Below are positions 1 through 10,907 of a stretch of DNA of 64,000 bases, in pieces. Position 1 is the first letter of the stretch, and each line of letters opens with the position of its first letter. The position numbers and the translations under genes were made by a program. The stretch is from Paramacrobiotus metropolitanus (lineage: Eukaryota > Tardigrada > Eutardigrada > Parachela > Macrobiotidae): assembly GCF_019649055.1 (NCBI RefSeq), contig NW_026570293.1:620001-684000 (forward strand), read 5' to 3'. The notes beneath the pieces were generated by a model. That model was not told the origin of the DNA. It did not search any database and saw nothing but the letters and a program-made list of their open reading frames with translations.

Positions 1-770
1 AATTGCTTTCGCTATATCACGGCCCAATTGTTCAGCTTTTGATTTGACCGCTTCTATCTCCTCTTCTCTCTTTTTATGAGGTCATTCTCATTACCGGTAA
101 CAGTGCGTGGTTCGAAAAAATTCGGGTCACGCTCTGACATCTCAGCGTCCGTACGCTGTTTCGAAAAGTCATCTTTATCTTCGGTAGCAGTGCGTGGTTC
201 GAAAAGGATTGTTGCAAGTCCTTTTGGAGGTACGCTCTGGTACTTTAAAGCTCGTTTCGGTATCTTTTTCCAGTGACCTTTCTGCCAAATTACCAGCCTC
301 CGCGTTCAACTTGATTGTGACTGCAGTTTCAAAGTCTTATCCTCTTTCCTTTTCCTTCCTCGCTTCTTTTTTGGTTTATCTCCGTTTAACCCATTCGTTG
401 ACCTTCTCCCATTTCAGGTAGCGGAGTGGTTCGAAAATGGCTTCTGTTGTGACTGAGTCATTTTCAGACTCCGCTCTGATTCGTCTTCTTTTCGTTAGCT
501 TTCTCCGTTTCAGGTAGCAGAGGTGGTTCGAAAAGATTTTCAAATCTTTTTGTTAGCTCTGTTCCTTTTCTCATCGGGTAATGGCGGATGCCATGGTTTC
601 AACCGGTCAATCGAAACCACTTTTAAGTCTGCTTCCTTCTTCGGATTCTGCTCGATGACCTCCGCTTCGTTTGTTCGCGGGAAGCTAAGAATTTTCCACA
701 CTTTATCGTATTTCGACTAAAGTCCGATTGGTTTTCTTTTTTCCTTGTTTCGTATCTTTTGGTAATCGTA
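1..770 (-). other. Tail of retrotransposon after integrase, FEPR-type repeats
   Basis: From about 770 down to 665 the minus strand still reads as an integrase C-terminal continuation, with a short stretch like the usual strand-rich tail (GDFVLIRLPKD). Below that the sequence is polar and frame-broken. A repeated block, GTAGCAG..CGTGGTTCGAAAA on the plus strand, occurs near 90, 185, 420 and 515; on the minus strand it encodes variants of F-E-P-R-T-A-T. The same block returns near 5,930 and 6,010, about 5 kb away in the protease-RT spacer. No envelope-like protein with signal peptide or membrane helix is visible. Function unknown. Confidence 0.55.
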
Positions 771-1801
771 TCAATACGAAATCTCCCACTTTGAAATTCG
801 GCTCCGATTTCTTCTTATTATAAATTTCCGCATTTTTCTCATATGCGTCTTTGATGTTACATCTCGCCACTTCTTCGGCAAGGTCAAGTTCTTTTCATGG
901 TCTCCACCCATTCGTCTGAGTTCCGTAATCATCGGGTATATTCGTTTTTGTGTAACCACATCTTCCGGCATTGTCATTTCTCTGCCGTGTAGCATATAGT
1001 ATGCTGAATATCCCGTTGTGGCGTGCACGACTCTGTTCATCGCCGAAATAACATATGGGAGATACTTGTTAAACTTTCTTTACTTCAGCTGTAAAGTGTC
1101 GTCCGCGATCCGTATGCAGGATGTGCGGTGCTCCGTGTACCAATATCACGTGCTTCACGAACACTTTAGCGAATTCTTTAGCCGTTGCCGTTTTCATTGG
1201 TACCGCATCACATATTTCGTCAGTTGGTCGATAAATACCGCTATGTACTTGTATCCACGTTTCTTCGTCGGTAACAAAGGTCCTTTCAAGTCAGCATATA
1301 CTCGGAAGAACGGATGTCCACTTTAATCTCTTGCAATTTTCAGGTGGACATTTCCTCGGTGTTTTACGGAACTGACATCCTTGACAGGCAGTATGTAATT
1401 CTTCACGTCTGTACTCATCCTGTCCCAGTAATATCGGAGTCTTATTGCTGACAATGTTTTCTCAAATCCCAGATGTCCTGCTGCTTTCTCGTCGTGCAAT
1501 GCGTGGATTATTGCTCTTCGCATTGACAACGGTACAACATATGACCTTTCAAGTTTTCCATTTTATCCTTTACTCGGTATAATATACCATTCCATAACTG
1601 GTAATGCACTTCAAATTTCGATCTTGTTTCCGCGTCTGGTAGGTGTTCCAATTCGTCTATGATCATTGCCAGATGGGGATCTTTCAACTGTTTATTCCGC
1701 AATTGCAAGTTTGAGTCATCAACCTCTTCTTCGTCACCTTGCAGGTTGACAATGCGAACTGTCGCTGTACTGAGTTCATTCCGTCCTTGATGACCTTGCA
1801 T
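771..1801 (-). pseudogene. Integrase of the gypsy element, frameshifted
   Basis: Integrase inserts the cDNA copy into host DNA. Seen here: an N-terminal leader (1508-1801) ending in a WNGILYR-type motif, a degenerate HHCC zinc-binding segment (1323-1529) with paired His at the start (HALHDEKAAGH) but with one of the expected late Cys replaced or shifted, a catalytic-core segment around 1200-1300 containing DLKGPLL and IAVFIDQLTKYV, which places two acidic residues at the expected core spacing, and a late core/C-terminal segment (771-1040) with TGYSAYYMLHGREM. These pieces lie in different frames, so no single product is made. The family assignment is strong from order and motifs; activity is unlikely. 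Confidence 0.8.
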
Positions 1802-2029
1802 CGTGGTAACGGTTTATACCGCTTTTCGCCTGTTTGGGAATCTCAACAGTTTGATTGGGCATTCGTTCAACGCTTGTGCCACTTTGTCCGTTTCCCAAAG
1901 ATCTCTATTCGCTCTATCATCAAGTCCGTGACCTTTCCATTCTGCATTTGAGATTCCGCGTCAAGTCCGGTGACCTTTAAGTCACTAACGGCGGGCAACC
2001 AACTTCTCACTCGGTTCACACCTTCGTTT

Positions 2030-2600
2030 TCAGCCGACTCGTTCGCCGTAGCTGAAGTGACCTTTAATCGTTCTCCCTCTGTTCCACCATCTGCAGGAAC
2101 AGCTGTCCAACAATTGCCGGTTCCTTCGTATCAAACTCCTTCTTGTAATCCTCGAAATTCGGAATCTCGTCAAATTCTTCTTCGTGACACGTCGGACCTT
2201 CAATTGGCGCTCTTGATAACGCGTCCGCGTTGTCACAATATTTCCCGGTTTGTATTCGATTTTAAATTGGTGACCTTGTAATGCCATTGCCCATCTTGTC
2301 AGGCGTGGGTTCATTCCGACTTTATTCGTCTCTGACCTTAACAAATTGGTCAGCGCCTGATGATCCGTCCTTACGGTGAATTCAGCATAATCAATGTACG
2401 GCTTGATTTTCTGACAGCAAACGACTGCCAGACATTCCCATTCTGTTACACCGTAATTCTTCTCCGCTCCATGTAGGACACGACTGGCGTACGCGATCGG
2501 ATGTCCATCTTGTGACAGTACGGCTCCGATTCCTTCTTTGCTCGCGTCGCATTCAATAACGGTCGGTTTCGCGGGTCAAACTTTGCCAGTACTGGACCTT
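2030..2600 (-). pseudogene. RNase H of the gypsy element, frameshifted
   Basis: RNase H degrades the RNA strand of the RNA/DNA hybrid during reverse transcription. The upstream border is marked by PVLAKFDP, a usual Ty3/gypsy RT-RNase H junction. The segment for the first catalytic Asp and the segment ending with tether sequence MALQGHQFKIEYKPGNI (2240-2344) are recognisable. A frame change separates PVLAKFDP from the catalytic part, and in-frame stops occur. Downstream sequence runs toward the integrase leader with strongly polar residues. Dead as a single reading frame in this copy. Confidence 0.75.
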
Positions 2601-2699
2601 CACACAACAACTTCTTCAAACTATTGAACTCTTCTTCATGTACTGCAGTCCAGTCCTTTTCACGTGTTTATCTTGTCTCAGCAACTCATACAAGTGGCA

Positions 2700-3590
2700 A
2701 GTCTTCTGTGCATATCCATTATGAACTTGCGATAATAATTCGCCAGTCAAGGAATGACCTTAACTGCCTTTCTGTTTGAGGCCGTTTGAACTCTGAGACC
2801 GCGGTGACCTTTTCCGGGTCCATACGAATTCCGTCTTCGCTGAGTATATGACCCAAATCCCATCTTGTCTCATCTCCAAATTCGCATTTCGTTGGCTTAA
2901 TCGTGAATCCGCTTCAACCAGACTCATTAAAACATTTCGCAGATTCTGCATGAAAATTTCCCAAGTTTTTCCGGCGAAGATACGTCGTCGATATACGAAA
3001 ACGCAACCCTTTCTTTTCGCTTTCGAGAGAACTTTATCCATACACAATTGAAATGTTGCTGGTCCGTTGCATACGCAAATGGCATTCTTTTAAATCGGTA
3101 CATTCCATCTTGTGTTACAAAGGTCGTCTTGTTGATTGACGCTGGATCCATTGGGATCTGCCAGAATCCACTTTGTAAATCCATTTTTCCGTAATATTTG
3201 TTGCCTGCGCACGCGTCAGGCAACTCATCCGTTGGTAACGGGTAATTATTCTTTCTCGTTAACTTGTTAAGCATGATGTAATTGACGCAAAATCTTGTTC
3301 CCATTGTTCCGTCGCCATTTTTCTTTACTGCCAATACGACTGGAAACTCCACTCGGCGTCTGACGGTTCAATTACATCTTGTGCCAACATCTCTTCGATA
3401 TGCTTCGTTATAAACTCGCGGCCTGTCCAACTCGTTCTGGCCGGGTTACATTTACTGGTTTCGCATCTCCCGTATCAATTACGTGGGTGACCCTTTCACA
3501 TCTCCATACGGTTTCTTTGATGTGGGTAAGACTTTCCAGAATTCCCAAAACGCGTTGTACACGTCGTTTTTCTGCTCTTAGGTAAGGTCA
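2700..3590 (-). pseudogene. Reverse transcriptase of the gypsy element, frameshifted
   Basis: The reverse transcriptase copies element RNA into DNA. The longest open part, 2927-3352, carries VVLAVKKNGD, FCVNYIMLNK, NNYPLP, then GKMDLQSGFWQIPMDP, a clear Ty3/gypsy fingers-palm series, and the YxDD catalytic box as SYIDDV near 2,970. Frame changes follow: the thumb sequence with DPEKVTAV and QLRSFL (2,740-2,830) lies in another frame, and a one-base loss seems to interrupt the next conserved block. The RT begins near 3,590 where sequence for an upstream HIDTG-like linker ends. Family call is confident; the gene is broken. Confidence 0.85.
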
Positions 3591-3599
3591 GGTCCCAAT

Positions 3600-3980
3600 T
3601 TCAGGTTTTCGATTATCTTTTAAGTTCAGCTTTCGTTGTCTCATCCACCTCAGGGTCCTGAGTACGTTCTTACTGTCCTGCGTTGACCTTTACATTCTCC
3701 ATATGTTCGTACGGGTCAACGTAGCCGAGAAGCTGATTTTCTTCACGATTCGGTATTTGCTACTATGATTTGCGATAACGATTTCAAAGTATTTTCCCCT
3801 GTGGTCCGTCACTCCTGCCAACGGTTGCACTTCAGTTTCCACTTGTGGGACCGGTGTAAACATCAACTTGTTTTGAGCCGGTGCATATTTTCCCATCTTG
3901 ACCTTTACGCGTGTGCAGTTTGACGGTTTCAACTTGATTCGTTGGTGCTGTAGACTTTGATCACGTCTTTCGACATTCTA
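3600..3980 (-). pseudogene. Pre-RT linker segment of gypsy pol
   Basis: The open stretch 3690-3932 (80 residues) includes FEIVIANHSSKYRIVKKN, which matches the beta-rich linker that usually sits directly before RT in Ty3/gypsy polyproteins (a V-x-N-x-S-x8-I-x-K-N pattern). It links the unknown polar spacer to RT. Two GTTGACCTTTA/TTGACCTTTAC variants of the element's AAGGTCA motif occur at its ends. No separate function is claimed. Confidence 0.5.
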
Positions 3981-4006
3981 GCTTTTCCACTTTCAATCTT
4001 CTGACT

Positions 4007-6391
4007 TTAATATCCTTTTCTTTTTTCTTCATCTCCTTCGTCATCTTCATCCAAGTCCATTAAATCCTCTTGCTTCGAAAGGTCACTTACACCTGAATCT
4101 TCCGAAGTTGTTGAGTTATCACTTGAACTCGTCCACTGAATCGAATTACTGCTCTCATATTCTTGTGCAGTAAGCTTTGTCAGCCTTTTCAAGTGGGCGC
4201 TCATCAACTCCTTCATCTTCCGATGAAAGGTCACTTTCGTTTTCCGCGAATCGCTAAGTTTTTCGCTTTAGATTTTTGAGCAGAGGTTTGTCCCTTCTTT
4301 TGCCTTTCGCCCGTTTCGTGCGGCGACTCTTGGTGACTCCTTGCTCCGAATTCTCGTTGGTGACCTTTCTGATTGATCGGAGTTTGACCTTTCTTCGTCC
4401 GATTTTGACTTTTCCAGTTCATTTATTTCTTCGCGGCTCGTTAATGGCTTTTCGGTCAACTCGACCGGCGGACATTCCTCACCGTTATCGAGTGACCTTT
4501 CCCGTTTTTTGCCTCAGTTACTGGGTTTTGTTGTTCGTTCGATATCCTTTCAACTTCCTCTTTGAACCTTTTCCACATTTCACCTCTATCCGTTAACATC
4601 TTGCAATATCGAAAGCCGACTTTGAACTTTCTTCTGTTTCATTCGATTGTCCTTCGGCTATCTCTTTAACTGGTTCCTCTTTCTCTGCTTCTTTGACAGT
4701 CCCTTTATTGGCTTCATCCTGTTGAACTGTTTCGTAACCTTTAGGTCGTTTAGGACCAACGAAAATGCAGTTTGCCATCAGTTCTTCGGTGACCCATTCA
4801 TCATTCGGAATCGTTTTACATGCATGTATCACCACCTCGTTCTGGGTAGTCCACTCCATCTGGATCTGGTGCAAGGTCACCTTTTCTTTTGCATTAATCG
4901 GTAACCTTCTTTCCGGGTTACCTGTAGTTCTCGCATTTCTTTTACGTCAAATTTGGGGATTTCTTCCTCGATTTCTTCCAGTATTCTCGAATGCTTTTCG
5001 TTTCCCTCTTTTAACGCGTTGTAGTACACTTCAAGTGATTCGTAGACAGGTGTACCAAGTCCTGCCGGGAAGATGATCGTTCTCCCTTCACCTTTATACA
5101 TGTGGTTCACACGGAAGTCCCAGAAAAGGTCAACTCTCGCTTCTTCCCACATTTCTCCTTCCTCGGTCATTTCTTCTATCTCTCGTTCAAATCTCCTTTC
5201 TGTTGCTACCGGATCGAGAGGATCTTGGATTCCTTTCTCGACACGTTGCAACCAATGGTTTACCATCTGCCTCTTCCAATTATAAACTTTCACATGACAA
5301 CCACGTTCGATATCTATTCCATGATACCGTTCGATGTGTGGTTTCCACATTTCGTTTGTCCGCATGATGCTTTTCGCTTTCTTTTGGGCATGACCTTTAA
5401 GGTCTGCTAATGCGGCATTACATCTTGGCCATTCTGAAGGGTCATCTTGAGAGGCATTTTCACAACATTCGCGCATTCCCATTGTGGTTGCACTCTGCAC
5501 GGATCCTCAAAGTAACCGTGGTGACAACTCCCGGCTCGTTCTTCTGGAGTTAATGTCCTTTGACTCGCTTCAGGTTTAACCTGTTCCTGTACTGTGGTAT
5601 CTTCCTCACATTCGATTGGAGTCACGCTTTTATCCTCAGAGGATATTTCAATGACCTCTGGTTCTTTTTTCTGTTCGGTGACCTTCATTGTTCAGTGCCT
5701 GTCGCGGATTTCGCTTGTGAACATCTGCTCCTCTTCAGCTATTCGTTTCCAAAACTCGTAACCTTTCACTCTTTTGTCCTTCCCGACTTTTAGCTGTCTT
5801 TATTTCCAGTGCCTCTGGTACTGGGATAGGCTTGCCCACTCCATGTCTGGCACAAGGATTGTTTCGCTGCAACTGCCGCTTCTTTCTGTGTGTAATTATC
5901 TCTTCAATCGTTGGTGACCTTTCGGTAGCAGGTCGTGGTTCGAAAAGGGTTCCTTTGAGAGTCACGTTCTGTTACTTCCTCTTGGCTATCTGATAGCCTT
6001 TCATTTTGGGTAGCAGATCGTGGTTCAGGTTCGAAATACGCTCTGGTTCAAGTTCTCAGCTGGTGACCTCGTCTTCCAAGTCTCTGGTAGCTGGTAACTT
6101 TTCGACTTCTTTTCTGTCTCTTGTTCCTCATCTGCTCATCTTCTGTGGATATGATCTTCTTCTGATTCCTTTCCTTTCGTTGACTTTTTGCATTTCGCTT
6201 TCCTTTTCTGGTGCTCTGGTACTGGGATTATCATTAATCTCGTTCTGCTGCACTCTCGTCATTCCCGGTGCCTCTGGTACTGGGATGACCTTCTCTTCCT
6301 TTTGTGTCAGCATTGTCCGATTTAATGTCTTTTCGATCTCCTGCTGAATCATTTGCAACTGCTCAAATGGTGACAATTCTTTTCGCGTCAT
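4007..6391 (-). other. Expanded protease-RT spacer, polar and repetitive, unknown
   Basis: Most Ty3/gypsy elements have a few hundred bases between protease and RT; here about 2.9 kb intervene. Readable pieces on the minus strand are acidic/Ser-rich (4007-4234, with LMDLDEDDEGDEE), Lys/Gln-rich (4231-4459), Glu-rich (4593-4880), a 207-codon open frame (4877-5500), and stretches carrying repeated PVPEA(P/L) peptides (5,810; 6,210; 6,270; 6,415). The pieces overlap out of frame, so the region is frameshifted or spliced. About a dozen exact AAGGTCAC octamers fall inside. I recognise no catalytic domain. Confidence 0.6.
4877..5500 (-). CDS. Unknown 207-residue open frame in protease-RT spacer
   Basis: This is the longest open frame between protease and RT. 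The N-terminal third is Cys-bearing (MRECCENASQDD, SEWPRCNAALADL) and continues upstream in another frame with further Cys/His (CHHGYFEDPCRV, QWECANV), so a Cys/His-rich module of about 70 residues may span the frame change near 5,410. The middle has aromatic-rich HIERYHGIDIERG and WKRQMVNHWLQRVEKG, then Glu-rich amphipathic helices and a Lys-rich end. The composition suggests a structured protein rather than random sequence. It belongs to the retrotransposon by position and strand. Function unknown; I do not match it to a named family. Confidence 0.45.
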   Translation of the reverse strand: MQSATTMGMRECCENASQDDPSEWPRCNAALADLKGHAQKKAKSIMRTNEMWKPHIERYHGIDIERGCHVKVYNWKRQMVNHWLQRVEKGIQDPLDPVATERRFEREIEEMTEEGEMWEEARVDLFWDFRVNHMYKGEGRTIIFPAGLGTPVYESLEVYYNALKEGNEKHSRILEEIEEEIPKFDVKEMRELQVTRKEGYRLMQKKR

Positions 6392-6535
6392 CTTTTCTTT
6401 TCGTTTCCCGGTGCCTCTGGTACTGGGATTAGCGTTTATTAAGTTTGAGCATTTCCTGTTTTACAAGTTCGGTGACCTTTCCGACTTGAACTTTGGCGAC
6501 TGGTTTGGGTCATCTTCTTTTTCTTCTTCCCTTCG

Positions 6536-6870
6536 TTATCCATCAGTACGAATTTCTTCTCCAGAAGTCGAATCCCAATAACACCTGTACGTCGTCACAC
6601 TTCGGTCGGACGTAGAATGAATGTTCGCTTGTCTTTTTCTTAAGGTCACTGGTGCTACACAGTAATGCGTCACCAGGAATCCTGACGTTCCGCTAATTCC
6701 ATTTATTTTCACCAATCTGTCTGGTGGTAATGGGACATATGGAGTCCATTCTTCTCGCAAAACGGTTTGCTGATCAGCGACGTCTCAGCGCCGGTGTCCA
6801 ACATTGCGTTGACCTTTATGTCTCCCACTTTCACTTCGTGTGTGTATGCTTCAATTCTCTTGGCAAGTTT
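6536..6870 (-). pseudogene. Retropepsin-like aspartic protease of the gypsy element
   Basis: The protease cleaves the element polyprotein. Near 6,790 the minus strand reads VNAMLDTGAETSLISK, containing the catalytic DTGA triad and the following hydrophobic strand typical of retropepsins. The open frame 6536-6760 then supplies the flap and C-terminal strands (YVPLPPDRLVKINGISG). The two parts are in different frames, so this copy is broken close after the active site. Upstream lies a long polar region; downstream lies the expanded spacer. Confidence 0.75.
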
Positions 6871-8738
6871 TCCATTTTGAATCTTCAAGTGTGAATCTTA
6901 CATTTCACAGGAATGATACTGGTCCCGGATCCATATCGGGAAGCACTTGTCCTTTGCTGGAGTGCTATGACCTTTCAGTATCTCGCTCAACTTATCAATC
7001 CTGTGTGGGACGTTAGTTCGAACATCGTAATATTTTCGCGGCTTTTCTTTTCGATTGCTTCTCTGTAGCCATTTTACCACTGGTGACCTTTTCACATTCT
7101 GCACTTGCTCATTTGCTTTTGTGCTGTGCATGACCTTTAGTCACTTCATTTATCGTCTGATGGATCAGTTCCTCTTTACGGTTTTCATTTCGTTTATCTC
7201 ATCTTCTCAATGACTTCACTTGTTATTTGGTCAGCTTGTTTCAGTTCATCTTCTTCGCTATCTTTCATCTCATCTGGTGACCTTTCATATGTAACCATGT
7301 CATATCCTTTTCGGTCATCCATTCGATCACCTTCGCGGACACTTCATTGTTCGTTTTCGTTTGATCAATTTGCGAAGACATCCCGTCTGTTCGGGCTGGT
7401 GACTTGTCATTGGCATCCTTTGCAGTGCTTCCGATAAGTCCCGTGACCTTTCAACTGCGCTACTCTGTTGCATTTGCGCCATCTCATTTGACCTTCCTTT
7501 CGGTTCATTTTGCGCTAAGTCCTGTGACCTTTCGTTGCGCTTCATGACAAATCCGCCGTTTGTCAGCTTTTGTATAGGGACTTTTCTCCATAATTCGGCG
7601 GTTTATCCTGTGGCGGAGCATTACGTGAATGATTCCAGTCAGCGCATGTCTTCTTATATTCCTCTGCGTTGAATGCTGGGACTGGGTTCGGTGACCCTGC
7701 GCTGGTTTCCCGGTAACCAACTCTTCCAGTCGCTTTCTTTCACATTGCGTTCGCAACTGTTGCATGTCCCAGTAATCCTCTTGTGACATTCGCGCTTTCT
7801 GTTTCGCTTTTGGCGTTACGGGTATCCACATCCCGTGATTGCCATTCGGTCTGTAGGCCACTTTTTGCCACTTCTCCTTCTGTTGCAGCGTTACGTCCAC
7901 AAGTGAGTCGTCGGGTTCTGTGCCATTTCCTTATTCTTTTGCTGCGCTGTTCGCAGTGTCAAGTCTGTTTCTTGACCTTTTAACGACGCTGTCGCCGTGA
8001 CCTTTTGCATTCGCACTCGCTCCTGACCTTCTTGGGCTTTTCCAACAGAAGGTGACCTTTCATCTTTACTAATAACGTTGATATTCTGCTTAATCCATTC
8101 TTGCCTTATTCAGCTTCTCTTCTTCGTCTTCTGAACAATTCCAAAACTTTGGCTTTGCCCCCGTAACAATCGCAACGGCTCCTTCGCCTTATCGTTTTCT
8201 GCCAAAATTTCGGAATTTCGCGTGTTGCTCATTTCCTCTTGCGCAGTATCGTTCTGCGGTGGTGAATTTTGGTCTTCGATTTGCCATTTATCTGTTTCGA
8301 AACCATTCGTGGTGCATTTCCACTTCTTCTGCGGTATCGGTTTGCGGTTTCTTTGGTTTAACAGCGCTTGTCGAATCTTGGCATTACGTAATGCACGACG
8401 TTCAGCTAACACTTTCTCGCTGCAATACGGTGACCTTTCATTTTGCTGCACTTTTGCAGTGTCGCGCTACCGTCACGACAATTTCCACTCGCAGTACCAT
8501 TCTGCGGTGACCTTTGGTCCCGTTGCACGTTTCCACTCGCAGTACCATTCTGCGGTGACCTTTTGCCTGTGACGGTATCCCATAACCGTTCCATTTCCTT
8601 TTGTGATGACGGCATCCATATAGCCGTTTCTCTTTGCTGTGGCGGCATCCATCTAGCCGTTTCTTGTGGTTGCGGCATCCATATAGCCGGTCCACTTTGC
8701 TGCTGACGGCATCCATATAGCCGTTGCAGTGGTCACAT
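6871..8738 (-). other. Polar Gln/Arg/Lys-rich region between nucleocapsid and protease
   Basis: Several short overlapping open frames (6898-7131, 7505-7900, 8110-8451) are rich in Lys, Arg, Gln and Ser and interrupted by frame changes. The best stretch, 7505-7900, reads WQKVAYRPNGNHGMWIPVTP and has a CERKRLEELVTGKPA helix. No known domain is apparent. At least ten exact AAGGTCAC octamers fall here, often preceded by CGG or TGG on the plus strand. By position it is part of gag-pol of the same element. Confidence 0.45.
8440..8720 (-). repeat. Short tandem repeats in gag-pol
   Basis: Two kinds of direct repeat are visible on the plus strand. A unit of about 45 bases with CACTCGCAGTACCATTCTGC followed by GGTGACCTT occurs twice (about 8,480-8,565), with a related partial copy at 8,735-8,770. 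A second unit, GGCATCCATATAGCCG with a 13-20 base spacer, occurs four times (about 8,602-8,722). Each copy of the first unit ends in the AAGGTCAC octamer, which shows one way the octamer spreads locally. Confidence 0.8.
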
Positions 8739-9647
8739 TCACTGCAGTACCATTCTGCAGTGGTGACCTTTATCCGGTGGTTTAGGGTCGGGTCGATCAG
8801 TAGGCTCACCGGTGCCTACTGATCTTGCCCGTTTCCTGAACCGGCGCTCCACCTTGTTGCGCGCCCTGCACATGTCCTTGTTGTTGTCCGATATCATTGC
8901 CGGGTTAGGATTCTGTCCGCCACCGTTATTATATTGGCCACCACCCTGTTGGTAGTTTCCCCGCCCGCCATTTTCCGGCCTCCTCTGGTTTCCGCGGCCA
9001 AAGCCTCTGTTCCTTCCTCTGAAGCCGCCGCGGCCAAACCACCACGGCATAGCCACCGTTCTGCCACCGCCATTTCCATTTCCGTAGTTTCCGTTTCCAT
9101 TCCTTGTTGGTTTGGAAGTTTGCTTTGTGCTGGTACCCATTGGGTGATGAGGTCATATCCGTTTGCGACCGCTGGCCAGCCACCTATAGCTCGGAGGCGT
9201 TGCCACTCGTTAAAGGCAAAACAGATTCGGGTTCTGTTCTGGTGGTGTATTGGCGAACTTGCACCCTGTGTCTGATGGTTGCCGTACATACAGTACTGGC
9301 ACATCTGCACGTTGTTCGCCACCCATCCATCAATCATCTGAAACTTGAATCCAGTTCGTGACCCTGTTGCTGTTGATTCCTCTGAAGTTTCCTTGACCTT
9401 GACCTTGTCCCTGATTCTGGAAGTTTCCTTGACCTCCGTTCCAGTTTCCATTTCCGTACCCATTTCCGCCAGTTTCCGTACCCCTCCTTGTTGTGGTAAC
9501 ACATTCATAGGGACCATATTCTGAGGTGCGGTGGGCTACATTCTGGGAGCCACATTCTGGGCTACTGGCCTCACCTGGGCCGCTGCCTGTATCGCCGCCA
9601 CCATTGCGTATGTTAACGGTTGTCCCGTCACTGTCGATAAAGGTCAC
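8739..9647 (-). pseudogene. Gly/Asn/Gln-rich nucleocapsid-like gag segment
   Basis: The minus strand encodes long runs rich in Gly, Asn, Gln and Arg (8739-9140, 9330-9647), with GNYQQGGGQYNNGGGQNPNP and RGGFRGRNRGFGRGNQ, as in nucleic-acid-binding RGG-type tails. A zinc-knuckle start, CQYCMYGNH (CX2CX4H), lies near 9,300, but the last Cys is not at the expected place, so the knuckle is degenerate or unusual. Frames switch several times. By order it sits after capsid and before protease, which fits nucleocapsid. Confidence 0.6.
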
Positions 9648-9649
9648 TT

Positions 9650-10606
9650 CTTTGGTGACCTCTGGTGCCGGGGCCTCCTGCGGTACTCGACCGGCTGCTG
9701 GACTGGTGCAGCTGCCATCCTCTGTTGCGGTACATTTTCGACTTGACCTTGGCGGATGGTCACGTATTCCTGATTACGTTGACCTTTAGGCGCTTTATAT
9801 TTGTCTTCTCCCCGCCGACCAGTGACGGAAGAAATCTTTGATTTCGGTTGGAGTCCTGCACTGTTGCGTGCGCAGTGCCTTATAAAGGTCATTGTCCTCT
9901 ACATCCTTCGATCAGGAAACCCGACTGCCTTTTCAGTGATGATCCTTTTCGCCTTGTATTTCATAATCGCTTGATAAAACTGATCAAGAGATTCTTTTCC
10001 AAGTCAAATTTTCTTGCCATGGCTTCTCGTAATCCAAGAACTTCTTCATCACGATCTCCATATTCATCTTTAAACTTGGCCATCCATTCTGTTATTGTAT
10101 ATTCTGTTTCCTCTGGAGTGCGATCTCTCTCTTCGAACCAGGTTTTCGCTGGTCCTTTCTGCCGCTGGCTATCTCAATTAATATCTGGTCGTCGGTGAGG
10201 TGATACGTTCGTTGGGTATCTCTAACCAGTTGTGTCCAGCCATTCACTGCGTCGCGACTTCCATCAAAGGTCACTAGGTTTGTCTTGCGCCCCATCGATT
10301 GAGTGCGTTCACTAATCTCTGTGTCGCATCATTGTCTTCTGCCGTACTGGAGTCACTATCGTCATCGTCCTTATTTCGCTTCGCTTTTCCGTAGCGGGAC
10401 TTTTGGGCGTTCTTGCCGGCTAGACGGTCTATCCTGTTTCCTTTCATCAATGAAGATTTTCGTTTCAATATGTGGATGAAATTGGGTGGGATCACCACGA
10501 TTCGAATGGGAATAAGTTTCCGATGGTGGCTCCTTGTCATCTTTGACCTTTTCCCCGTCCTTTTCGTTTTGACACTTCCTCTGCCAGTACCGGTTCGTAG
10601 CGGCAT
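9650..10606 (-). pseudogene. Capsid (retrotransposon gag) segment, frameshifted
   Basis: The minus strand shows a Ty3/gypsy capsid pattern: TFDGSRDAVNGWTQLV (about 10,240-10,280), a second part around 10,150-10,050 including EYTITEWMAKFKDEYGDRDE, and then VLGLREAMARKFDLEK near 10,000. These match the capsid helix series W..L......Y and L..W...F...Y. The pieces lie in at least two frames. Upstream, 10274-10606 is Lys/Arg/Asp/Ser-rich and probably a linker from the coiled-coil ORF. Confidence 0.7.
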
Positions 10607-10907
10607 ATCAAAGTGAAGCTTTGCCCGTGCCCGTTTCGTGCGCCTTGCTAACTGGGCGGGGCGATTCCTACTGTTGAAGTCCTGACTCCATATTGCAGAA
10701 GCTGTTCATCTTTGTGCTTATTAGACATAACAAGCGCCTTATTCTCATCCTCAAGGCGACGGACTTTCAACTGGACTTCCTCTTTCTCCGTTTCAAGTTC
10801 TGATTCTCCTCCTTGACCTTTAACATATGTTGGTGGAGTTGAAAGTCTTCTCCTGAATGACCTTTTCAGTGTCATTCTCCACCTTTTAATGTGTTCCGCC
10901 AACTGGG

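Noticed and set aside
90-540. GGTTCGAA words as tRNA B-boxes
   Set aside because: They lack the closing C of the B-box consensus, have no A-box or acceptor stem around them, and encode a peptide repeat.
523-720. Plus-strand open frames throughout 1-12.5 kb
   Set aside because: They are shadows of the minus-strand gag-pol; domain motifs are found only on the minus strand.
1-770. Envelope-like third ORF of the gypsy element
   Set aside because: No signal peptide, membrane helix or glycoprotein-like Cys pattern is visible in the part inside the window.
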